From: CADEDH01 sp963732695
Lineage (GTDB): Bacteria; Actinomycetota; Acidimicrobiia; Acidimicrobiales; SZUA-35
Direction of reading: 5' to 3'
NCBI GenBank assembly: GCA_963732695.1
Contig: CAVTAP010000008.1
Coordinates: forward strand, 372,001 to 436,000
Length of the DNA: 64,000 nt
The notes beneath the pieces are model-generated. The model did not search any database, was not told the origin of the DNA, and saw only the letters and a program-made list of their open reading frames with translations. The position numbers were made by a program, and so were the translations under genes. Below are positions 42,953 to 52,156 of the stretch, one piece after another. Position 1 is the stretch's first letter; each line of letters begins with the position of its first letter.

Positions 42953-45316
42953 ATGACCATCACGTCGACCGAAACCCTCCCCGTCCTCCCCCTGCCCGAT
43001 GGCGTCGTGCTACCCGACATGGTGGTCACCGTCGCCATCCAGTCGAAGGAGGCGGCCGAGGCGATCCGGGCCGCCCACGACGGACGACTCCTGCTCGTGC
43101 CCCGGGTCAACGGCGCCTTCGCCCGGGTGGGCGTGATCGCCTCCGTGGCCGACCGATCGCTCGACAACTCGCCCCCCATGGTCACCCTGCGGGCCCTGGG
43201 CCGGGCCCGGGTGGGCGCCGGCGTTGTCGGCTCCATGCCCGGCCTCTGGGTCGAGGCCGAGCCCGTGTCCGATCCCATCCCCACCCCCGAGATCGAGGCC
43301 CTGGCCACCGACTACCGGGCCGCCGCCATCTCGCTCCTCGACCGCATGGGGGGCCGCCAGCTGGCCGGCGCGCTGCGGGAGCTGACCAGCCCCGGCGCCC
43401 TGGCCGACTCGGTGGGCTACTGGCCCGAGCTGTCGCTGGAGCAGCGGGTGGAGCTGCTCGAGACCACCGACCTGGAGGCCCGCCTCCGCCTGGCCCTGGG
43501 CTGGGTGAAGGACGCCTTGGCCGACCTCGAGATCCAGGCCCGCATCCGTAAGGAGGTGTCGGACGATCTCGACAAGGGCCAGCGGGAGGCCATCCTGCGC
43601 CGCCAGATGGCGGCGATCCGTTCCGAGCTGGGCCAGGGCGACGACGACCTGATCGCCCAATACCAGGCCAAGCTCGACGCGCTCACCGGAGCCGACGCCC
43701 TGGGCGAGGCCACCACCTCCGCCGTCCAGCGAGAGATCGACCGGCTGGAGCGCACCGGCAACGAGTCGATGGAGGCCAACTGGATCCGGACCTGGCTCGA
43801 CACCGTGTTCGAGCTGCCGTGGGCCGAACGGGCCGACGAGCGGCTCGACCTGGCCGAGGCGGCCGGCATCCTCGACGCCGATCACACCGGCCTGCAGGAG
43901 GTGAAGGATCGCCTGCTGGAGCACCTGGCCGTGCGCAAGCTGCGGGCCGAGCGGGCGCTCGACACCCGCACCGAGGACGGTGAGACCGCAGCCGAGCGCC
44001 GGTCGGACCGCCGGGGCGTGATCCTGGCCCTGGTGGGCCCGCCCGGCGTGGGCAAGACCTCGCTGGGCGAGTCGGTGGCCCGGGCGCTGGGCCGCTCCTT
44101 CGTGCGACTGGCTCTGGGCGGCATCCGCGACGAGGCCGAGATCCGGGGCCACCGCCGCACCTACGTCGGCGCCCGCCCCGGCCGCCTGGTCCGGGCCCTC
44201 ACCGAGGCCGGCTCGATGAACCCCGTGATCCTGCTGGACGAGATCGACAAGGTGGGTGCCGGCTGGCAGGGCGACCCGTCGGCCGCCCTGTTGGAGGTGC
44301 TCGACCCGGCTCAGAACCACTCCTTCCGGGACCACTACCTCGAGTTCGAGCTCGACCTGTCCGACGTGTTCTTCATCGCCACCGCCAACGTGCTGGAGAC
44401 GATCCCCGGCCCCCTGCTGGACCGGCTGGAGATCATCACCATCGACGGCTACACCGAGTCCGAGAAGGCCGCCATCGCCATCGACCACCTGCTCCCCCGC
44501 CTGCTGCGCCGCAACGGCCTGCAACCGGGCGAGGTGGTGATCACCGACGAGGCGGTGCGGGCCGTGGCCGCCAACTACACCCGGGAGGCCGGCGTCCGGC
44601 GCCTGGAACGCCTGCTCGACAAGGCCATCCGCCGCTCCGCCCGGCAAATCGCCGAGCGGAGCTCGGGCGACGGGACGACCGAAGGCGAGCCAGCCCCGAT
44701 CACGGTGACCCCCGACGACCTGCGCCGACTGCTGGGCCGGGCCATCCCGGCCGAGGAGGTGGAGAACCGGATCGACCGTCCCGGGATCGCCACCGGCCTG
44801 GCCGTCACCGGAGCCGGGGGCGACGTGCTGTTCGTGGAGACCGCCCTCATCGACGGCGACGGCGACACCGTGCTCACCGGCCAGTTGGGCGACGTGATGA
44901 AGGAGTCGGCCACCATCGTGCGCTCCATCGTCAGCTCCCAGGCCGAGCGGCTGGGCGTCACCTTCCCCGCCGGCAAGCGGGTCCACGTCCACTTCCCGGC
45001 CGGGGCGGTGCCCAAGGACGGGCCGTCGGCCGGTGTCACCATGACCACGGCGCTGGTCAGCCTGCTGTCGGGGCGCCGGGTGCGGCCCGAAGTGGCCATG
45101 ACGGGCGAGGTGACGCTGCAGGGGCGGGTGCTGCCGATCGGCGGCGTCAAGCAGAAGGTGCTGGCCGCCCACCGGGCCGGGATCACCACCGTGATCCTGC
45201 CGGTGGCCAACGGCCCCGACCTGGAGGACGTGCCGGCCGAGGTCCAGGAGGCCCTCACCATCCACCTCGCCACCGACATCGACGAGGTGCTGGGTTGGGC
45301 CCTGGAACCGGCATGA
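42953..45316 (+). CDS. lon: ATP-dependent Lon protease
   Basis: The 787-residue protein has the three Lon parts: the N-terminal substrate-binding domain, the AAA+ module (Walker A GPPGVGKT at 362-369, Walker B VILLDEIDKVG) and the serine-lysine protease domain with S692 in KDGPSAG and the catalytic Lys in GGVKQK. It degrades misfolded and regulatory proteins in the cytoplasm. The ATG at 42953 is preceded by GGAGGAG. The open frame upstream of it is just the shadow of the divergent gene. Confidence 0.97.
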   Translation: MTITSTETLPVLPLPDGVVLPDMVVTVAIQSKEAAEAIRAAHDGRLLLVPRVNGAFARVGVIASVADRSLDNSPPMVTLRALGRARVGAGVVGSMPGLWVEAEPVSDPIPTPEIEALATDYRAAAISLLDRMGGRQLAGALRELTSPGALADSVGYWPELSLEQRVELLETTDLEARLRLALGWVKDALADLEIQARIRKEVSDDLDKGQREAILRRQMAAIRSELGQGDDDLIAQYQAKLDALTGADALGEATTSAVQREIDRLERTGNESMEANWIRTWLDTVFELPWAERADERLDLAEAAGILDADHTGLQEVKDRLLEHLAVRKLRAERALDTRTEDGETAAERRSDRRGVILALVGPPGVGKTSLGESVARALGRSFVRLALGGIRDEAEIRGHRRTYVGARPGRLVRALTEAGSMNPVILLDEIDKVGAGWQGDPSAALLEVLDPAQNHSFRDHYLEFELDLSDVFFIATANVLETIPGPLLDRLEIITIDGYTESEKAAIAIDHLLPRLLRRNGLQPGEVVITDEAVRAVAANYTREAGVRRLERLLDKAIRRSARQIAERSSGDGTTEGEPAPITVTPDDLRRLLGRAIPAEEVENRIDRPGIATGLAVTGAGGDVLFVETALIDGDGDTVLTGQLGDVMKESATIVRSIVSSQAERLGVTFPAGKRVHVHFPAGAVPKDGPSAGVTMTTALVSLLSGRRVRPEVAMTGEVTLQGRVLPIGGVKQKVLAAHRAGITTVILPVANGPDLEDVPAEVQEALTIHLATDIDEVLGWALEPA

Positions 45317-45380
45317 ACCGGGAACAAACCCGTCCCCCGCTGGTTGTAGCGGATAGGGGCTGAATCCTCGCCCAGGCTCT

Positions 45381-45431
45381 ACGGCGGCCGGGCCCGTCGC
45401 CCTACCCATCCCTCCAGGGTCCGGCCGCCGT
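45381..45431 (+). terminator. Hairpin downstream of lon
   Basis: Arms 45381-45395 and 45417-45431 pair at 14 of 15 positions (ACGGCGGCCGGGCCC), 64 bases after the lon stop. No T-run follows. The rest of 45317-45557 carries the leader of the CoxL-like gene, with the ribosome site AGGAGA at about 45548. Confidence 0.65.
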
Positions 45432-45557
45432 ACCAGCCAGCCACCTCTCCTCGGCCCTGATTCGTCGATGTGGGTGACGCCCAGCCAGAATCGCGGCACA
45501 ATCTGTCTACCCGCGTGGCCGACCGCGCCCCGCAACCGGCTTGATATAGGAGAATTC

Positions 45558-47852
45558 ATGGCAGTACAGGGCTCGATTCTCGGCAACGCGGTACTCCGGC
45601 GGGAGGACCCGACGCTGCTCACGGGAGCAGACAAGTACTTCGACGACCTCGCCATCTCCGGCGTGGGCTACGTCCACTTCGTCCGCTCCCCCTACGCCCA
45701 CGCCCGCATCACTGCCATCGACACCTCCGCCGCCGCCGGGATGCCCGGCGTGGCCGGGGTGTGGACCGCCGAGACCCTGCCCATGAAGTCCTACCAGGGC
45801 TTCGCCGCCTTCCCCGAGGTGTTCAACCGGCCCCCGCTGGCCGTGGGCAAGGTGCGCCTGGTGGGCGACATCGTGGCCGTGGTGGTGGCCGACAGCCGGG
45901 CCCAGGCCGAGGATGCGGCCGAGGCCGTGGTTGTCGACTACGAGCCCCTCCCCGTGGTCACCGACATGGAGGCCGCCCTCCAGCCGGGAGCCCCCGTGCT
46001 GTTCGAGGAGCACGGCTCCAACCTGATCTTCGAGACCGGCATCGGCCTGGAGGACAAGCCCCTGGAGGGGGCCGACACGGTGGCCGAGGTCCGCATGGTC
46101 AGCCAGCGCCTGGCCGGCGTGCCCATGGAGCCCAACGGCTGCGTGGCCATCCCCGACGGCGACAACATGACGGTCTACATCCCCAGCCAGAACCCGATCG
46201 CGGTGCGCGACGTCATCGTCGCCCAGTGCGACCTCGATCCGGCCAAGCTCCGGGTCCTCGCCCCCACGGTCGGCGGCGGCTTCGGCCCCAAGGCCGGCGC
46301 CTACGTGGAGCACTTCATCACCACCCGCCTGGCGCAGGAGCTGAACCGGCCGTGCAAGTGGACCGAGCAGCGCTCGGAAGACATGGTCTCCCTGGTCCAC
46401 GGCCGGGCCATGGTCCTGTCGGCCAAGCTCGGGGTGAAGAGCGACGGCACGATCGTGGGCCTCGACTGTGAGGTGGTGGCCGACTCCGGCGCCTACCCCG
46501 CCATCGGCGGCTTCCTCACCTTCCTCACCCAGACGATGATCCAGGGCGTCTACCAGATCCCCAAGATCCGCTTCCACGCCGTCACCGCTGCCACCAACAC
46601 CACCTCCACCGGCGCCTACCGGGGTGCGGGCCGGCCCGAGGCCACCCAGATCCTGGAGCGGGTGATCGACGTGGCGGCCGACGAGATCGGCATGGACCCG
46701 GCCGAGATCCGGCGCAAGAACTTCCTCCAGCCCGACGTGTTCCCCTACACCACCCTGGGCGGCGCCGCCTACGACTCGGGCGAGTACGAGCGGGCGCTCG
46801 ACGCCGTGCTGGCCGCCGCCGGCTACCAGGACCTGCTGGCCCAGCAGAAGGCCCGACGGGAATCGGGCGACCCCAAGCAGCTCGGCATCGGGGTGTCGTC
46901 GTACGTGGAGATCACGGCCCCGGTCGGCCTCCACATCGAGTACGGCGCGGTCGAGGTCAACGAGGACGGCACGGTCACGGCCAAGGTGGGCACCAGCGCC
47001 CACGGCCAGGGCCATCTCACCGCCTTCTCCATGATCGTGTCCGACATGCTGGGCGTCCCCATGGACTCCGTCATCCTCGTCCAGTCCGACACGGCCGAGA
47101 TCCCCCGGGGTGCCGGCACCATGGGCTCCCGCTCGCTGCAGACGGCCGGCTCGGCCGTGCACGTGGCCTCGGAGACCGTGCTCGACAAGGCCAAGAAGCT
47201 GGCCGCCCACCTGCTGGAGGCGAGCGAGAGCGACATCGTCAAGAGCGACGACGGCGGTCTCCAGGTGGCCGGCGTGCCCACGTCCAAGCTGTCGTGGGGC
47301 GAGCTGGCCCAGGCGGCCAACGACGCAGCCAAGCGCCCGGCCGACATGGATGCCGGTCTGGCCCACGAGCTCGACTTCGACGGCACGAACTCCACCTTCC
47401 CCTTCGGCTCCCACATCTCGGTGGTCGAGGTGGACACCGAGACCGGTGCGGTGAAAATGCTCCGCCACGTGGCGGTCGACGACTGCGGCAAGATCCTCAA
47501 CCCGATGCTGGTCACCGGCCAGCAGCACGGCGGCATCGCCCAGGGTGCGGCCCAGGCCCTGTTCGAGGTCGTGCTGTACGACGAGGACGGCAACCCCATC
47601 ACCTCCAACCTGATGGATTACGCCATCCCGTCGGCGGCCGAGCTGATCTCGTTCGAGACGTCCAACACCGAGACCCCCAGCCCGCAGAACCCGCTGGGGG
47701 CCAAGGGCATCGGCGAGTCGGGCACGATCGGCTCCACCCCGGCCATCCAGAACGCCGTGGTCGACGCCGTGTCGCACCTCGGGGTGCGCCACATCGACAT
47801 GCCGCTGACGGCCCAGACGGTGTGGACGGCCATTCAATCGGCCAAGGGCTGA
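45558..47852 (+). CDS. Molybdopterin-binding large subunit, form II CoxL-like
   Basis: The 764-residue protein is a xanthine dehydrogenase/CO dehydrogenase large subunit. The AYRGAGR motif at 353-359 marks form II CoxL proteins (form I, true CO dehydrogenase, has AYRCSFR), and the catalytic Glu is E720 in GAKGIGESG. GGGFGPKAG and GAGTMGSRS are molybdopterin contacts. The hydroxylated substrate is unknown for form II enzymes. Unusually, neither the FAD (medium) nor the 2Fe-2S (small) subunit gene flanks it, so partners must be encoded elsewhere. A strong terminator follows, making it monocistronic. Confidence 0.93.
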   Translation: MAVQGSILGNAVLRREDPTLLTGADKYFDDLAISGVGYVHFVRSPYAHARITAIDTSAAAGMPGVAGVWTAETLPMKSYQGFAAFPEVFNRPPLAVGKVRLVGDIVAVVVADSRAQAEDAAEAVVVDYEPLPVVTDMEAALQPGAPVLFEEHGSNLIFETGIGLEDKPLEGADTVAEVRMVSQRLAGVPMEPNGCVAIPDGDNMTVYIPSQNPIAVRDVIVAQCDLDPAKLRVLAPTVGGGFGPKAGAYVEHFITTRLAQELNRPCKWTEQRSEDMVSLVHGRAMVLSAKLGVKSDGTIVGLDCEVVADSGAYPAIGGFLTFLTQTMIQGVYQIPKIRFHAVTAATNTTSTGAYRGAGRPEATQILERVIDVAADEIGMDPAEIRRKNFLQPDVFPYTTLGGAAYDSGEYERALDAVLAAAGYQDLLAQQKARRESGDPKQLGIGVSSYVEITAPVGLHIEYGAVEVNEDGTVTAKVGTSAHGQGHLTAFSMIVSDMLGVPMDSVILVQSDTAEIPRGAGTMGSRSLQTAGSAVHVASETVLDKAKKLAAHLLEASESDIVKSDDGGLQVAGVPTSKLSWGELAQAANDAAKRPADMDAGLAHELDFDGTNSTFPFGSHISVVEVDTETGAVKMLRHVAVDDCGKILNPMLVTGQQHGGIAQGAAQALFEVVLYDEDGNPITSNLMDYAIPSAAELISFETSNTETPSPQNPLGAKGIGESGTIGSTPAIQNAVVDAVSHLGVRHIDMPLTAQTVWTAIQSAKG

Positions 47853-47879
47853 TCGCCTCCCGCTCCGGAACGCGTTGAA

Positions 47880-47912
47880 GGCCGGGCTCCCTGTCGGGGG
47901 CCCGGCCTTCTC
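47880..47912 (+). terminator. Rho-independent-like terminator after the CoxL-like gene
   Basis: GGCCGGGC (47880-47887) and GCCCGGCC (47900-47907) form a perfect eight-base stem with a 12-base loop, followed by TTCTC. It lies 27 bases after the stop and also ends the convergent PspC gene region. Confidence 0.8.
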
Positions 47913-47945
47913 ACGTCCGCTGGCATGAGTCTGGCGTGAGGGAGA

Positions 47946-49025
47946 TCAGGCGGACCGGACCACCACCTCGCCCGCCCCCACCTCGAGGGTGATGCGCAGG
48001 TCGGGGTCTTCCACCGTGCGGCTCACGTGGTTGCGGAAGCCGTCGTCGGTGCGGCCGAACACCTCCACATCGCCCAGGTCGGTCGAGGCGTCGATGTCGG
48101 CTTTGATGTCCTCGGGGATGATCACCTCCAGGGAGCCGAAGTCGAGCCTCGTGTCGATGGTGGCCGGCTCGTCGAGCGAGGCCAGCTCGGCCGGGGTGAG
48201 GCCGCTCAGATCGATCACCACGTCACCGGCGTCGGTGTCGATCGACAACGGCAGGTCGGTGGCCGAGCTCACCGTGTAGGTGCGGAGGTCGCCCTCCACG
48301 TTGATCCCGCCCCGGGCGATGGCGATGGCGATGCCGCCGGCCAGCAGCAGGGGTAGCACGACCAGGGCCACCAGGAACCCCACGAGCAGGCCGATGCCCA
48401 GCCGGCGGCGTCGGGACCGGGGCGGCACCGGCGTGCCCACCGGGCCCGGGGAGGGCGCGGCGGCGTAGGCGGTGGGGGGCAGGTCGCCGCCCAGGCCACC
48501 GCCTCCACCGGAGGGAGCGGGGGTCGGTGCCGGAGGCGTCGGGGTGAAGGCGGCAGTACCGGCCGCGGTGCCGGCGGCGGCGGCCACCGGTGCCGGGTTG
48601 GTCTCGCCCTGGAGCAGCAGCCACACGCCGCCGCCGATCAGGACCACAGGGATGATGAAGCCGCCGTCGCCCCCGCCCAGGGCGATGGCCAGCAGGGCGC
48701 CGACCAGGGCCAGGCCGATACCGATGTCACGGTTCGACAGTGACCGCAGGGGGCGGGGCGGGCCGGTCGGGGGCCACACGTCGGCCCGGGGGATGATCAG
48801 CCAGGCCAGGAAGTAGGCCACGAAGCCGATGCCGGTGGACAGGGCCAGGATCACGAACAGCAGGCGGACGAGGGACACGTCGAGCCCGTAGTAGTGGGCC
48901 ACGCCGGAAGCGACGCCGCCGAAGCGGCTGTAGGGGTCCCGCACCAGGCGGCGAACGGGGGGCGCCGGCGGAGGAGGGGGCGGGAGTGGGGGTGTGGGCG
49001 ATGGGGTGTCGGTTTCGTAGCTCAT
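47946..49025 (-). CDS. PspC-domain membrane protein with LiaF-like C-terminus
   Basis: From the ATG at 49025 the 359-residue protein has a Pro-rich start, a PspC domain (RDPYSRFGGVASGVAHYYGL to about residue 85), several membrane helices, a Pro/Ala/Gly-rich linker and one more helix. The beta-rich C-terminal domain (about 255-359) resembles the LiaF/DUF4097 adhesin-like fold. In LiaFSR systems such a protein holds the kinase inactive until the cell envelope is disturbed. It is divergent from a kinase that itself carries a PspC domain, and repeats lie between the two genes. Confidence 0.85.
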   Translation of the reverse strand: MSYETDTPSPTPPLPPPPPPAPPVRRLVRDPYSRFGGVASGVAHYYGLDVSLVRLLFVILALSTGIGFVAYFLAWLIIPRADVWPPTGPPRPLRSLSNRDIGIGLALVGALLAIALGGGDGGFIIPVVLIGGGVWLLLQGETNPAPVAAAAGTAAGTAAFTPTPPAPTPAPSGGGGGLGGDLPPTAYAAAPSPGPVGTPVPPRSRRRRLGIGLLVGFLVALVVLPLLLAGGIAIAIARGGINVEGDLRTYTVSSATDLPLSIDTDAGDVVIDLSGLTPAELASLDEPATIDTRLDFGSLEVIIPEDIKADIDASTDLGDVEVFGRTDDGFRNHVSRTVEDPDLRITLEVGAGEVVVRSA

Positions 49026-49081
49026 GATGCGATCATCCGCCCGCCACCGGCCGTCCGGTATCGGGCATGGCACGGAGCGAT

Positions 49082-49130
49082 CCCTGAGATCCACCCTGAG
49101 GCTCAGGGAATGCGTCCGGGAAGACCCTGA
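49082..49130. promoter_or_regulatory. CCCTGA repeat cluster between the PspC gene and the kinase operon
   Basis: CCCTGAG at 49082, a near-perfect palindrome CCCTGAG-G-CTCAGGG at 49094-49108 and CCCTGA at 49125 lie in the 140-base divergent promoter region. This is a plausible binding site for the LuxR-type regulator encoded downstream, which would couple both transcripts. The match is only by position and symmetry. Confidence 0.5.
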
Positions 49131-49165
49131 TGCGCTGGCCGGCCATGGGATGAGAGTATGCGATC

Positions 49166-50377
49166 GTGACCCTCGACGTACCGGCCCGCCCCCGCTGGCA
49201 GCTCCCCCGGATCGACCCCGGGGAGCGCTGGGTTGGTGGCGTGGCGGCCGCCGTGGCCCGGGAGATCGGGGTCCAGCCGCTGGTGGTGCGGGCCGCCTTC
49301 GCCATCCTGGCCCTGGCCGGTGGTTGGGGCCTGCTGTTCTACGGCCTGGCCTGGATCACGCTGGCCGTGGCCCAACCCGACCGCCTCGCCCCCTACCAGC
49401 CCGAGCCCAAGGCCGCCTCCCCCATCCACCGCCACGTGGCCGTGGGCATGATCGTGGTCGGGCTGCTGTCGGTGTTCGACCGCATCGGGTTCGCCTTCTT
49501 CCCCAAGATCGTGGTGCCGGCCGGCTTCATCCTCACCGGCATCCTCATCGCCTGGACCCGCAGCCGGGACGAGAGCGGCACGGCCGCCGCCGCCCGCACC
49601 GCCATCGGGGTGGTGGTGGGCCTGGGCGGGCTCATCGCCTTCGTGCTGGTGTCGGACAACTTCGTCGATTCGCTGGTGGTGGTGCTGGTGGCCATCGTCA
49701 TCGCCGCCGGGGTGGGGCTGGTGGCCTTCCCCTCGCTGGCCCGGATCGGGCGTGAGCTCGACGTGGAGCGCCAGGACCGGGTGCGGGCCGACGAGCGGGC
49801 CCGGGTGGCGGCCCACCTGCACGACTCGGTGCTCCAGACCCTGGCCCTGATCCAGCGCCACGCCGACGACCCCACCCGCACCGCCCAGCTGGCCCGCCAG
49901 CAGGAGCGGGAGCTGCGCCAATGGCTCTACGGGGCCCCCGCCACCCGGGCCACCCGCCTGGGCCCGGCGCTGGAGGCCATGGCGGCCGAGGTCGACGCCG
50001 CCCACGGCGTCCCGGTGACCGTGATCGTGGTGGGCGACACCACCGATGTGGATCAGACCCGGGTCGAGCCCCTGGTGGCGGCGGCCCGGGAGGCGGCGGT
50101 GAACGGGGCCAAACACTCCGGTGCCCCCCGGATCGACGTGTTCGCCGAGCGCCTTCCCGACCGCATCGAGGTGTTCGTGCGCGACACCGGCCACGGCTTC
50201 GATCCCGACGCCGTGCCGGCCGACCGCCGGGGCCTGGCCGAGTCGATCCGGGGCCGCATGCAACGGGCCGGCGGGTCGGCCACCGTCCACTCCGCCCCCG
50301 GGGCCGGTACCGAGGTGGAGCTGGTGCTGCCCCTTCTGGTGGATACCGTCGAACCTTCCCAGGAGGTCCCCTCATGA
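49166..50377 (+). CDS. Sensor histidine kinase with N-terminal PspC domain
   Basis: The 403-residue protein starts with a PspC domain (about 14-72, RWVGGVAAAVAREIGVQPLVVRAAF), then about four more membrane helices. A HisKA_3 dimerisation region follows with the phosphorylated His H219 in AAHLHDSVLQ, and then an HATPase domain (AREAAVNGAKHSG, RDTGHGFDP). This is the LiaS/NarX-type architecture fused to PspC that is common in actinobacteria. It phosphorylates the regulator encoded next, whose ATG overlaps its stop by four bases. The signal is probably membrane stress, inferred from PspC. Confidence 0.93.
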   Translation: MTLDVPARPRWQLPRIDPGERWVGGVAAAVAREIGVQPLVVRAAFAILALAGGWGLLFYGLAWITLAVAQPDRLAPYQPEPKAASPIHRHVAVGMIVVGLLSVFDRIGFAFFPKIVVPAGFILTGILIAWTRSRDESGTAAAARTAIGVVVGLGGLIAFVLVSDNFVDSLVVVLVAIVIAAGVGLVAFPSLARIGRELDVERQDRVRADERARVAAHLHDSVLQTLALIQRHADDPTRTAQLARQQERELRQWLYGAPATRATRLGPALEAMAAEVDAAHGVPVTVIVVGDTTDVDQTRVEPLVAAAREAAVNGAKHSGAPRIDVFAERLPDRIEVFVRDTGHGFDPDAVPADRRGLAESIRGRMQRAGGSATVHSAPGAGTEVELVLPLLVDTVEPSQEVPS

Positions 50378-51006
50378 TCCGTGTGGTTCTGGTCGACGAT
50401 CACGCCCTGGTCCGGGCCGGGGTCCGGGCCGAGCTGGAAGGCCACGTGGACCTCGTGGGTGAGGCCGGCGACGTGGGCGGGGCCATCGACGTGATCGTGG
50501 CCACCAAGCCCGACGTGGTGGTGTGCGACGTGCACCTCCCCGGCGGCAACGCGCCGGCCGTGATCCGCGGCGTGGTGGACCGGGGGGTGACCACCCGGTT
50601 CCTGGCCCTGTCGGTGTCCGACGCCGCCGAGGACGTGATCGAGGTGATCCGCACCGGGGCCCGGGGCTATGTGACCAAGACGATCAACGGGGCCGAGCTG
50701 CTCGACGCCGTGCGCCGCATCAACGACGGCGACGCCGTGTTCTCCCCCCGCCTGGCCGGTTTCGTGCTCGACGCCTTCTCGGCCGACCTGGGCGCCACCG
50801 GCGACCCCGAGCTCGACCAGCTCACGGCCCGGGAGCAGGAGGTGATGCGGCTCCTGGCCCGGGGCTACGCCTACAAGGAGATCGCCCGCCGGCTGTCGAT
50901 CTCGACCAAGACGGTGGAGACCCACGCCTCGGCCGTGCTACGCAAGCTCCAGCTGTCGAGCCGCAACGAGCTGGCCCGTTGGGCCGCCGACCGTCGCCTG
51001 CTCTGA
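50374..51006 (+). CDS. LuxR/NarL-type response regulator
   Basis: The 210-residue regulator has a receiver domain (VDDH at 8-10, phospho-acceptor D52, Lys in GYVTKTIN) and a LuxR helix-turn-helix (LTAREQEVMRLLARGYAYKEIARRLSISTKTVETHASAVLRKL, residues about 150-193). The start overlaps the kinase stop (ATGA). It is the cognate partner of the PspC kinase and probably controls the divergent PspC gene. Confidence 0.95.
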   Translation: MIRVVLVDDHALVRAGVRAELEGHVDLVGEAGDVGGAIDVIVATKPDVVVCDVHLPGGNAPAVIRGVVDRGVTTRFLALSVSDAAEDVIEVIRTGARGYVTKTINGAELLDAVRRINDGDAVFSPRLAGFVLDAFSADLGATGDPELDQLTAREQEVMRLLARGYAYKEIARRLSISTKTVETHASAVLRKLQLSSRNELARWAADRRLL

Positions 51007-51075
51007 CGGCCAGGTCCAGAGCCTTAGACGGCGGTCGGCGGCGGCTTGGTGCCGGGGCCCCCTCGGGGCGGGGGT

Positions 51076-51945
51076 TCAGCGAACGACGATGGTGGGGACC
51101 ACCGGTTGATGCACGAGCCCGGTGGTGACCGATCCCACCAGCAGGTGGGCCACACCTTCGTGGCCCCGGGCCCCCATCACCAGGAGGTCGGCCTCGGCCG
51201 CCGCCAGGCCCAGCAGCTGGCGGGGGTCACCCACCTCGCTCCAGCCGCCGAGGCGGGAGCCGGCGGCCGGGAACTCGGCCTCGATCACGTCGATGGAGGC
51301 GGCGATCAGGCCCTCGGGGCTGGCCGAGCCGGCGGTGCCCAGTGAGCGGTCGGCCTTGAGCCCATGGCCCTCGCGGCGGCAGTACAGCAGCTCCACCCGG
51401 GTGTCGGGCGGGGTGTTGGCCACGGCCCAGCGGGCGGCGGCCAACGAGTGGGCCGATCCGTCGAGGCCCACCACCACCCGGTGGAACCGGTCGTCGGTGA
51501 GGGCGTCGTCGGGGATGACGGCCACCGGCCCCGAGGCGTGGTTGACGCAGTACAGGCTCACCGAGCCGAGCACCCCGGCGGCCATGGCGCCGTGGCCCCG
51601 GGTTCCCACCACGAGCAGCGACGCCCCGTCAGCCGACGCCACCAGCACCTGACCGGCCGGCCCGTGGGCCGTCACCGGATCCCGGCGCTCCATCGGGCCC
51701 GCCGCCTCGAGCACCCGGTCCAGCACCTCGCGGGCCTCGGCGTGGAAGTCGGCGCTGGGCGGGGGTAGGGCGGCGGTGCCGGGGGCCAGCGGGGTGAGCG
51801 ACCACCAGGGGTACTGCCAGGACGCCACCGGCTGCACCGGTCCGAACCGGTCGGTGCGGGCGGCCGCCCAACGCAGCGCCACCACCGACCCGGGGGAGCC
51901 GTCCACCCCCACCACCATCCGCCGTTCCTCCGGGATCTCAGCCAT
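51076..51945 (-). CDS. Tandem universal stress protein
   Basis: The 289-residue protein holds two UspA domains. The first starts MVVGVDGSPGSVVALRWA and ends with LLVVGTRGHGAMAAGVLGSVS; the second starts VVVGLDGSAHSLAAARWA and ends LLVMGARGHEGVAHLLVGSV. Both carry the G-x2-G-x9-G(S/T) ATP-binding loop. It probably binds ATP in response to stress or dormancy. ATG 51945 has GAGGGAGAG just upstream. The longer open frame to 52158 has no domain match. Confidence 0.92.
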   Translation of the reverse strand: MAEIPEERRMVVGVDGSPGSVVALRWAAARTDRFGPVQPVASWQYPWWSLTPLAPGTAALPPPSADFHAEAREVLDRVLEAAGPMERRDPVTAHGPAGQVLVASADGASLLVVGTRGHGAMAAGVLGSVSLYCVNHASGPVAVIPDDALTDDRFHRVVVGLDGSAHSLAAARWAVANTPPDTRVELLYCRREGHGLKADRSLGTAGSASPEGLIAASIDVIEAEFPAAGSRLGGWSEVGDPRQLLGLAAAEADLLVMGARGHEGVAHLLVGSVTTGLVHQPVVPTIVVR

Positions 51946-52156
51946 GCTCTCCCTCTCTCGCTGTCGACTTCGACATTGGCCCGGCGCTCCGTCGGCGGGC
52001 CAGGGCCCTTCGTCCCGGGCGATTGGATGCGTCCGGCCGTCGGTGGAACCATGGTCGCAGGTCCGTGTCCAGCGAACCTGAAGGGGCGACCCACTCCGAC
52101 CCTTGGGGACGCCCTCCGCCTTTCCGAAACCCCCCGATCCAAACAAGGGACAACAC

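Noticed and set aside
45507..47837. A 776-codon minus-strand frame opposite the CoxL-like gene
   Set aside because: Shadow of the molybdopterin subunit; no start context and no recognisable domain.
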